A DNA stretch of 10,806 nt from contig WGAA01000159.1 in assembly GCA_015489285.1 (NCBI GenBank), forward strand, positions 1-10,806. Reading direction: 5' to 3'. A model generated the notes under the pieces. That model saw only the letters and a list, made by a program, of their open reading frames with translations. It searched no databases and was not told the origin of the DNA. Shown here piece by piece: positions 5,183 to 10,806 of the stretch; the first letter of the stretch is position 1, and each line of letters opens with the position of its first letter. The DNA is from Anaerolineae bacterium. Its GTDB lineage: Bacteria > Chloroflexota > Anaerolineae > JAADDB01. The position numbers and the translations under genes were made by a program.

Positions 5183-5208
5183 CAAGTTTCTGAACACTCT
5201 CGTTATTG
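5183..5208 (+). promoter_or_regulatory. CAAGTTTCTGAAC upstream element, copy R
   Basis: CAAGTTTCTGAAC followed by TTATTG lies 24-49 bases before the glycosyltransferase ATG, a normal promoter or operator distance. It matches copies at 291-317 (minus strand) and 575-598. A canonical -35/-10 pair is not evident. Confidence 0.38.
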
Positions 5209-5231
5209 AAACGCCCTAGGGGGACAATTAC

Positions 5232-6851
5232 ATGACTCGAGTCACTCAGGCACCCTTCGCCAAACGGCATCCGGACCCCTTTCCGCGAAAGGGCGTCCGG
5301 GTGGGACTCGTCCTCCTCCTCGCCATCTACATCGTCATCGGGGGGATGTACGCGCTGAAAACGCCCCTGTGGCAAGTGCCCGACGAACCGGCCCACGTGA
5401 ACTACGCGTTGCACATCGCCCGCACCGGTCGCCTGCCCACCCTGCAGCCGGGAGACTACGACCCCGAATACCTGGAGGCCATCAAGGCCGCCAAATTCCC
5501 CCCACACATGTCCGTAGCCTCCATCCGCTACGAATTCCACCAACCACCGGCCTACTACCTCCTGGCCGCCCCCCTGATCCGCCTCCTCGCGCCCGCCGCG
5601 CTGGACCCCCACGCCGACGGCGTCCGCCTCGCCGGGGCCGTCCACACCATGCGTTTCCTCTCCCTGATCCTCAGCGTGGGATTGCTCCTCACCGCCTTCG
5701 CCGTCGCCCGACACCTCTTCCCCGACCATCCCACCCTGGCCCTGGCCACCGTCGCCTTCATCGCCTTCATCCCCCAACACGTGGCCATGATGGCCGGTGC
5801 CAACAACGACGCGCTGGCCGAACTCATGTTGGCCCTCTTCCTTTACCTCCTCGTCGTGCACATGGGATACCCCGTGGAGGAAGAGGCCGGCAGCCGACGA
5901 TGGGTTCTCCGGGGCATCCTCCTGGGACTCGTCCTCTGGAGCAAGACGACCATCTACGCGCCCGCGGGGTTGGCCCTCCTCGCGTTCCACCTCCTGCGCG
6001 CCTGGCCGGAAGGGGGACGAAAACCCCGCTGGCGCGAGGAGGGGCTAGCCCTGGTACAGGAAGCGGGGCTGGGCGTGCTCCTCGCCCTCCCCTTCTTCTG
6101 GCACAACGTTCGGGCCTACGGCTGGCCCGACATCCTGGGATGGCGTCGGCACGGACAGATCGTGGTGGGGCAGATGACGACGGCCGAGTACATCGCCCGG
6201 CACGGTTGGGCCGCGTACCTGCACCGGGCCCTCACCTGGACATTCCGCTCCTTCTGGGGCCAATTCGGCTGGATGGGGGTCCTCCTGGACGCCCGCCTGT
6301 ACACCGCCTTCCTCTACCTGACGCTCCTCCTCTTCCTCGGCATCGGCGTCTTCCTGGTCCACGGCTGTCGTCCCCGCTTCGAGCGGGTCATCCTGCGCCG
6401 CCCCTCCACCGCGCCCGAATGCCTCATCCCCTACCAGCACAACGCGTTAGGGGTCCTTTCGGCCTCCGCCGTGGGCACGTGGGTGGCTTACGTGGGGTAC
6501 AATGTGACCTTCCTCCAGCACCAGGGGCGTTACCTGTTCACCGGATTGGTGCCGCTGGCCGTCATCTCCCTGCCCGGGCTGTGGATCCTCCTGGAGCGAC
6601 GCTACGCGGACCGGGGCATGAAGGTGGCCTCCTCCCTGGGGTGGATGGCGTTGCTCCTGGCCGCGGCGAACGTGGGTCCCCTGACCCGCTGGGATGCGTT
6701 GAGCCTCTTTGGGGTGGCCTTCTGGTTCGGGTTTGCCCGCCAGTGGCCCCGCCGGCGCCCTTTGTGGCTCTTGTTGCCCTTCCTTCTCCTCATCCCCCTG
6801 GACGTGTGGATCCTGTACCGGGTCATTCTACCGGCACTGGCAGTGACGTGA
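5232..6851 (+). CDS. GT-C type integral membrane glycosyltransferase (PMT/ArnT-like)
   Basis: The 539-residue protein is strongly hydrophobic, with about ten or more membrane segments starting at residues 24-42 (VGLVLLLAIYIVIGG). After the first segment comes VPDEPAHVNYALHIARTG (49-66), the acidic loop motif in which GT-C enzymes keep a catalytic Asp (here D51). A further conserved-looking EFHQPPAYYLL stretch lies at 101-111. This pattern is shared by PMT/ArnT-like and DUF2142 membrane proteins, which transfer sugars from lipid-phosphate donors outside the cytoplasmic face. The acceptor is unknown. The start has AGGGGGA seven bases upstream. It is followed after one base by a metalloenzyme gene, so the two are probably one operon. 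The exact subfamily is uncertain. Confidence 0.8.
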   Translation: MTRVTQAPFAKRHPDPFPRKGVRVGLVLLLAIYIVIGGMYALKTPLWQVPDEPAHVNYALHIARTGRLPTLQPGDYDPEYLEAIKAAKFPPHMSVASIRYEFHQPPAYYLLAAPLIRLLAPAALDPHADGVRLAGAVHTMRFLSLILSVGLLLTAFAVARHLFPDHPTLALATVAFIAFIPQHVAMMAGANNDALAELMLALFLYLLVVHMGYPVEEEAGSRRWVLRGILLGLVLWSKTTIYAPAGLALLAFHLLRAWPEGGRKPRWREEGLALVQEAGLGVLLALPFFWHNVRAYGWPDILGWRRHGQIVVGQMTTAEYIARHGWAAYLHRALTWTFRSFWGQFGWMGVLLDARLYTAFLYLTLLLFLGIGVFLVHGCRPRFERVILRRPSTAPECLIPYQHNALGVLSASAVGTWVAYVGYNVTFLQHQGRYLFTGLVPLAVISLPGLWILLERRYADRGMKVASSLGWMALLLAAANVGPLTRWDALSLFGVAFWFGFARQWPRRRPLWLLLPFLLLIPLDVWILYRVILPALAVT

Positions 6852-6852
6852 G

Positions 6853-7770
6853 ATGGGACTTCTCTTCCTGTTCCTCGACGGCGTCGGCATCGGTGAAGAG
6901 GATCCGGAACGGAACCCCCTGGTCGCCGCGCCCATGCCCACGTTGCGGGAGGTGTTAGGGGGACGCGTGCCCACCCGGCGATCCCCCCACATCCGCACGG
7001 ACATCGCGGTCGCCCGGCCCACGGACGCCCGCCTGGGGATCCCCGGCCTTCCCCAGAGCGCCACGGGGCAGGCCACCATCCTCACCGGCCGAAACGTCCC
7101 CGCGCTCCTGGGAGAGCACTACGGCCCCCGCCCGGACGCGCGCATTCGTCCCCTGCTGGAACGGGATACCCTCTTCCACGCCTGTGTGCGGGCGGGGCGG
7201 AGTGTGGCCTTTGCCAACGCTTATCCCCGGCGCTATTTCGACGCGGTGAACCGGGGACAACGCATTCCCGGCGTCATGGCCTATGCGGCTCGGGCCGCGG
7301 GCATTCCCCTGCGCACGGGGGAGGATCTGGCCGAGGGGCGGGCCATCAGCGTGGACTTCACCAATGAGGGATGGCGCGACATCCCGGGATATGAGCACAT
7401 GCCCTTGCGGACGCCCGAGGAGAGCGGCCGCGTGGTGGCCCACCTCCTCCGGGAGCACGACCTGGTCTTTGTGGAAGAGTGGGCTACGGACCTGGTGGGA
7501 CACCGGCAGGATAGGGAGATGGCGCTGCGCCTCCTCCACGCGCTGGACCGCTTCTTGCGAGGGGTGTTGGAGCACCTGGATTGGCAACGGGATCTGGTGC
7601 TGATCACCAGCGACCACGGGAACATGGAGGACCTCACCTCCCGGCGGCACACGCTGAACCCGGTGCCGACCATCGTCATCGGCCGCCGCGGCCTGCCCCC
7701 ACCTCCGGGCGGATTGGACGGCCTGCGGGGATGGGTGGAGGCGGTGCTGCGCGGGAAGACCGGAGTGTAG
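6853..7770 (+). CDS. Alkaline-phosphatase/iPGM superfamily metalloenzyme, short form
   Basis: This 305-residue protein resembles the metalloenzyme core of cofactor-independent phosphoglycerate mutase. All expected residues can be placed: D9 in LFLDGVGIG, the nucleophile S69 in LPQSATGQATILTG, D213 and H217 in ATDLVGH, D254 and H255 in TSDHGN, and H266 in RRHTLNP. These hold two divalent metals and a phosphoserine intermediate in the family. At 305 residues it is much shorter than iPGM (about 510) or ApgM (about 400) and lacks room for the full phosphotransferase insertion, so it is unlikely to be a normal mutase. It may be a phosphatase, phosphodiesterase or phosphotransferase; the substrate is unknown. 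The start is one base after the glycosyltransferase stop with only a weak ribosome site, which suggests translational coupling. It converges with comM nine bases away. Confidence 0.83.
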   Translation: MGLLFLFLDGVGIGEEDPERNPLVAAPMPTLREVLGGRVPTRRSPHIRTDIAVARPTDARLGIPGLPQSATGQATILTGRNVPALLGEHYGPRPDARIRPLLERDTLFHACVRAGRSVAFANAYPRRYFDAVNRGQRIPGVMAYAARAAGIPLRTGEDLAEGRAISVDFTNEGWRDIPGYEHMPLRTPEESGRVVAHLLREHDLVFVEEWATDLVGHRQDREMALRLLHALDRFLRGVLEHLDWQRDLVLITSDHGNMEDLTSRRHTLNPVPTIVIGRRGLPPPPGGLDGLRGWVEAVLRGKTGV

Positions 7771-7779
7771 CGGACGGGG

Positions 7780-9315
7780 TCATTCCACCACGGGACGACG
7801 CCGGTACTGCAGGGCTTCGGCGATGTCCGTGGCCTGGATGCGTTCCCGGCCTGCCAGGTCCGCGATGGTGCGGGCGACCTTGAGGATGCGGTGATAAGCC
7901 CGGGCGGAAAGGTGGAGCTGTTTCATGGCGGAGGCCATCAGGGCCTGTCCCTCCGCGTCGAGCGCGCAGTATTCCCGGATCTCTCGCGGGCCCATCTCCA
8001 CGTTCGTGCGAATGCGGGGATGATCCCGAAAGCGGTGGCGCTGGCGCTCCCGGGCCTCCGTCACCCGCTCCCGGATGACCCGGGATGGTTCCCCCTGCCG
8101 TTCGTCGGCCAGCTTGCGGTAGGGAACCCGGGGGACGTTCAGGTGGATGTCGATGCGGTCCAACAGGGGGCCGGAGAGGCGTTTCTGGTAGCGCTGAATC
8201 TGCCCGATGGTGCAGGTACAGGGGTGGGTGGGATCCCCGTAGTAGCCGCAGGGGCAGGGATTCATCGCGCCGACGAGCATGAAGTTCGCGGGGAAGGTGA
8301 CCGACCCGGAAGCCCGGGAGAGGGTCACCGTCCGGTCCTCCAGGGGCTGGCGCAACATCTCCAACATGCGGGAGCCGAATTCGGGCAGCTCGTCTAGGAA
8401 GAGGACGCCCCGATGGGCCAGGGTGATCTCCCCGGGGCGGGGGTTCCTCCCCCCACCGATAAGCCCCGCGTAGGAAATGGTGTGGTGGGGTGCGCGGAAG
8501 GGGCGGTGCTGGATGAGGGGGGTACCGGGGGGAAGGAGGTTGGCCACGGAGTAGATGCGGGTGATCTCCAGGGCTTCCTCCAGGGTCAAAGGGGGAAGGA
8601 TGGAGGGGAGCGCGCGGGCGAGGAGCGTTTTCCCCGCGCCGGGAGGACCGCTCATGAGCACGTTATGCGCGCCGGCCGCGGCCACTTCCAGCGCGCGCTT
8701 TGCGTGCTCCTGCCCCTTGATGTCCGCGAAATCGACGGTGTACGCGGGATGCCGCAGCTGGGTCTCCACGTCCAGAGTGTGTTCGAAGGGGGGGATGGGG
8801 TGATATCCCCGCAGGTGGGCAACGAGATGGCCCAGGGTATCCACGGGGATGACGGTCAGTCCGGGGATGAGGGAGGCTTCGGCCGCGTCCTGCTGGGGCA
8901 CGTAAAGGGTGCGGATCCCCGCGTCCCGGGCGGCGAGGGCAATGGAGAGGACGCCCTGGACGTGACGCACCTCGCCGTCGAGGGAGAGCTCCCCCACGAA
9001 AAGACTGTCCTCCGGGGGGTGGGAGATCTGGTTGGACGCGGCCAGGAGGCCGACGGCAATGGGCAGGTCGAAGGCAGGCCCCTCCTTGCGCACATCCGCG
9101 GGGGCCAGGTTGACCGTGAGCCGTCCCCGGGGATAGCGGAGTTCGCTGTTGATGATGGCCGAGCGCACCCGTTCCGAAGCCTCGCGCACGGCCGCGTCGG
9201 GGAGTCCGACGATGGTGATGGAGGGTAACTGGGCCTGGGCGTAAATATCCACCTCCACCTGAATCAGCCGCCCTTCCAGGCCGATGACGGTACAACTGGT
9301 CACTTTCGCCAGCAC
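7780..9315 (-). CDS. comM: ComM/YifB family Mg-chelatase-like AAA+ ATPase
   Basis: The 511-residue protein matches ComM/YifB along its length. The N-terminal domain (about 1-175) has the family hallmarks VEVDI, IVGLPDAAVREASERV and NLAPADVRKEGPAFDLP. The AAA+ domain has Walker A GPPGAGKT (223-230), RAPHHTIS (274-281) and Walker B VLFLDELPEF (304-313). A four-cysteine cluster (C354, C356, C366, C368) follows MNPCPCGYYGDP, and LLDRIDIH (384-391) carries the probable arginine finger. ComM acts as a hexameric helicase that promotes branch migration when incoming DNA is integrated during natural transformation; in many bacteria it is kept without known competence. The start is GTG at 9315-9313 (VLAKV), where homologues begin MLAKV, with GGAG 8 bases upstream. 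The open frame runs on to 9441 but crosses the promoter candidate. No com or pil genes are nearby. Confidence 0.95.
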   Translation of the reverse strand: MLAKVTSCTVIGLEGRLIQVEVDIYAQAQLPSITIVGLPDAAVREASERVRSAIINSELRYPRGRLTVNLAPADVRKEGPAFDLPIAVGLLAASNQISHPPEDSLFVGELSLDGEVRHVQGVLSIALAARDAGIRTLYVPQQDAAEASLIPGLTVIPVDTLGHLVAHLRGYHPIPPFEHTLDVETQLRHPAYTVDFADIKGQEHAKRALEVAAAGAHNVLMSGPPGAGKTLLARALPSILPPLTLEEALEITRIYSVANLLPPGTPLIQHRPFRAPHHTISYAGLIGGGRNPRPGEITLAHRGVLFLDELPEFGSRMLEMLRQPLEDRTVTLSRASGSVTFPANFMLVGAMNPCPCGYYGDPTHPCTCTIGQIQRYQKRLSGPLLDRIDIHLNVPRVPYRKLADERQGEPSRVIRERVTEARERQRHRFRDHPRIRTNVEMGPREIREYCALDAEGQALMASAMKQLHLSARAYHRILKVARTIADLAGRERIQATDIAEALQYRRRPVVE

Positions 9316-9364
9316 GGGGTATACTCCACTCGAAGCGTAATCTCCGCCGCTGCAACGACGGGGA

Positions 9365-9387
9365 AACAAGTATAGCACACACTTGTT
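9365..9387 (-). promoter_or_regulatory. Extended -10 promoter and overlapping inverted repeat upstream of comM
   Basis: On the minus strand TGCTATACT (9377-9369) is an extended -10 box, 53 bases before the comM GTG; there is no good -35. It is overlapped by a 7-base inverted repeat, AACAAGT (9365-9371) and ACTTGTT (9381-9387), with a 9-base gap. The overlap suggests an operator where a dimeric repressor could block the promoter. This is inferred from sequence only; the NUDIX gene reads away on the other strand. Confidence 0.45.
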
Positions 9388-9439
9388 GAACAGGGGAAGA
9401 AGGGGAAACACCCCCAACACCGGATTTCCAGGGCCCACC

Positions 9440-10009
9440 ATGTCTCAACCGCAAGCCTGGCGTGTGTTGAAGAAAAGAATCGTCTACGAGGACCGTTGGG
9501 TCCAGGTCGTCCTGGTGGACGTCCTTTTGCCCGACGGCACGCCGTACACGTACACCACCTTGAAGCGGGTGCCCGGAGCCGCGGTCGTCGCGGTCAACGA
9601 GGAAGGCTTCTGGCTCATCCAGAGGGAATACCGCCACCCCCTGGGTCGGGTCATCTACCAGCTTCCCGGGGGGCTGGTGGACGAGGGGGAGACGCCCCTG
9701 GAGACGGCTCGACGCGAGCTCCTGGAGGAGACGGGATACGTCGCGGCCCGCTGGTCCCGTCTGGGCGTGGTGGAGGACAACCCCGGCCTCATCGAGGGGC
9801 AGACGACCCTCTTCCTGGCCCGAGACCTTCGCTACCACGGGCCTCCCCGCCCGGAACGGACGGAGACCTTCGACGCGACCTGGCGTTCCCCCACCTGGAT
9901 CCGTGAACGCATCCTCGCGGGGGAGATCACCGACCGGGTATTGCTGGCCGCGTACGCCTTTCTCTGCCCCCCTCCGGGGACGGATTTACGGGAAAAGGAC
10001 GAGGGATGA
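9440..10009 (+). CDS. NUDIX hydrolase, ADP-ribose pyrophosphatase-like
   Basis: The 189-residue protein carries a perfect Nudix box, G78-x5-E84-x7-R92-E93-L94-x-E96-E97-x-G99-Y100 (within LPGGLVDEGETPLETARREL and what follows). The Glu residues bind magnesium for hydrolysis of a nucleoside diphosphate linked to another group. The stretch REYRHPLGRVIYQLPGG just before the box is typical of the ADP-ribose/ADP-sugar pyrophosphatase group, so that substrate class is likely but not shown. The ATG at 9440 starts a normal N-terminus (MSQPQAWRVLKKRIVYEDRW). An upstream in-frame TTG at 9383 would overlap the comM promoter and is less likely, although the ribosome site before 9440 is weak. Its stop overlaps the start of the next gene as ATGA. 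Confidence 0.92.
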   Translation: MSQPQAWRVLKKRIVYEDRWVQVVLVDVLLPDGTPYTYTTLKRVPGAAVVAVNEEGFWLIQREYRHPLGRVIYQLPGGLVDEGETPLETARRELLEETGYVAARWSRLGVVEDNPGLIEGQTTLFLARDLRYHGPPRPERTETFDATWRSPTWIRERILAGEITDRVLLAAYAFLCPPPGTDLREKDEG

Positions 10010-10806
10010 CTTCCACGTTGCGGATTCGCCTGTTCGGGACCTTCGAAGTCGAGCGGGATGGGGTTCCCATTCCCGAGACGGATTGGCACACCCAGCAGGC
10101 CAAACAGGTGCTGAAGATCCTCATCCTGGCACGAGGCCGTCCCGTCCCCTCCGAGCGGTTGATGGAATGGCTCTGGCCCGGGGCCAACCCCGGCGCCACC
10201 TCGACCACCTTGCGCTCCACCATCCACGCGCTGCGCCGCGCGCTGGAACCCCAACGCCCCCCTCGTGTCCCCTCCCGCTACGTCGTCACCCGGTCCCCGG
10301 GCTACGCGTTCCAGCCGGACGAAAACACGTGGGTGGACGTGTACGCGTTCGAGACCTTCCTGCGGAAGGCGGAACGCACCCGACACGCGGGGGAAAAGCG
10401 GGCCTACCTCACCCAGGCCCTGGACCTCTACCGGGGGGACCTGCTGGAGGAGGACCCGTACGCGGAGTGGGTGCTGCTGGAACGGGAACGGTTGCGGGAG
10501 AAGTACCTGGACGCGCTGCTGGAGTTGGCCGAGCTGTACGCGCAGGAAGGGGCCCTGGACCGGGCCATCGCGGCCTGCCGTCGGGCCCTGGCCCGGGATG
10601 AATTCCGGGAATCCGCGTACAGGGCCCTCATGCGGTACCACGTCCTGGCTGGGGATGTGGCCGCCGCGCTCAACACCTACGAACGCTGTCGCACCATGCT
10701 CCGTCAGGAGTTCGGCGCGGAACCCGCGCCCCAGACCCAGGCCCTGTACCAGGCCATCCTCCGGGGGGAGATCCAGACCGTACTGCCTGCGCCCACCGCC
10801 GCCTCC
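10006..10806 (+). CDS. SARP-family regulator with BTAD domain (cut by window edge)
   Basis: The 267 codons are open to the right edge. Residues 5-105 form the OmpR-type winged helix of AfsR/SARP regulators: LRIRLFGTFEVERDG, AKQVLKILILARG, SERLMEWLWPGA, TLRSTIHALRRAL and the beta hairpin YVVTRSPGYAFQP. From about 109 (WVDVYAFETFLRKAE) a helical bacterial transcriptional activator domain follows, with YRGDLLEEDPYAEWVLLERERL and paired TPR-like helices (LDRAIAACRRALARD, YRALMRYHVLAGDVAAALNTYERC), ending near EFGAEPAPQTQALYQAI (about 250). The last residues look like a Pro/Ala linker, so another domain may follow. The start overlaps the NUDIX stop as ATGA, which implies coupled translation. SARP proteins activate transcription; the target here is unknown. 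Confidence 0.93.
   Translation, partial: MTSTLRIRLFGTFEVERDGVPIPETDWHTQQAKQVLKILILARGRPVPSERLMEWLWPGANPGATSTTLRSTIHALRRALEPQRPPRVPSRYVVTRSPGYAFQPDENTWVDVYAFETFLRKAERTRHAGEKRAYLTQALDLYRGDLLEEDPYAEWVLLERERLREKYLDALLELAELYAQEGALDRAIAACRRALARDEFRESAYRALMRYHVLAGDVAAALNTYERCRTMLRQEFGAEPAPQTQALYQAILRGEIQTVLPAPTAAS

Larger units (their letters stand above)
4692..5231. other. Gene-free, repeat-rich intergenic region (right)
   Basis: These 540 bases between trmB and the glycosyltransferase hold no convincing gene. On the plus strand they contain in order: a GCGTCAT heptamer array (4701-4735), an RCGTRAT array (4774-4815), a degenerate hairpin module (4828-4863), a TCGTTAC array (4861-4892), the intact hairpin module (4898-4934), a TCGTTAA array (4939-4969), a second TCGTTAC array (4981-5012), a branched inverted-repeat block (5038-5083), two GC hairpins (5093-5132), the 16-bp palindrome (5137-5171) and a TTTCTGAAC element (5183-5208). 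No clear intrinsic terminator for trmB is seen. Confidence 0.8.

Noticed and set aside
4967..5209. 80-residue open frame in the right intergenic region
   Set aside because: It reads through the repeats and hairpins; its RLPKSRRFRKS stretch is the palindrome in translation, so it is not a believable protein.
5369..6958. 529-residue open frame in another frame of the glycosyltransferase gene
   Set aside because: It is rich in Arg, Pro and Gly, as expected from a shifted GC-rich reading frame; the membrane-protein frame is clearly the real one.

Overview
The window is GC-rich bacterial DNA with dense, mostly housekeeping genes and two long, gene-free intergenic stretches packed with short repeats. 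High GC, two SARP-type (winged helix plus BTAD) regulators, an M3-family oligoendopeptidase F, a many-spanning GT-C type membrane protein and heptanucleotide-rich intergenic DNA together suggest a thermophilic or environmental Chloroflexota (Anaerolineae-like) genome. That placement is an inference from gene content; no rRNA is present to prove it.

Layout: (1) 1-242, minus strand, the N-terminal end of a SARP-like regulator running off the left edge. (2) 243-770, a repeat-rich intergenic region. (3) 771-1862 a radical SAM/SPASM protein and 1943-3730 oligoendopeptidase F, both plus strand. (4) 3730-3883, minus strand, a complete tRNA-Gly(CCC) unit: consensus promoter, tRNA and intrinsic terminator. 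(5) 3945-4691 trmB, the tRNA m7G46 methyltransferase, divergent from the tRNA. (6) 4692-5231, a second repeat-rich intergenic region. (7) 5232-6851 a GT-C type membrane glycosyltransferase and 6853-7770 a short alkaline-phosphatase/iPGM superfamily metalloenzyme, separated by one base. (8) 7780-9315, minus strand, comM (YifB family AAA+ protein), convergent with the metalloenzyme. (9) 9440-10009 a NUDIX hydrolase whose stop overlaps the start (ATGA) of a second SARP/BTAD regulator, 10006 to the right edge.

The coding genes are mostly recognisable. The least explained part is the pair of intergenic regions. Both carry tandem heptamers that fit one theme, NCGTNAN, in several versions (GCGTCAT, RCGTRAT, TCGTTAA, TCGTTAC). 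Both also carry a conserved small hairpin module, and an identical 35-base palindrome with 16-base arms. The left array block is an inverted, shorter copy of the right one with the same order of parts. A short motif (TTTCYGAAC followed by a T/A-rich hexamer) recurs upstream of the first regulator, the radical SAM gene and the glycosyltransferase gene. I do not recognise this composite as a named element; heptanucleotide STRR repeats of cyanobacteria are the nearest known analogy.
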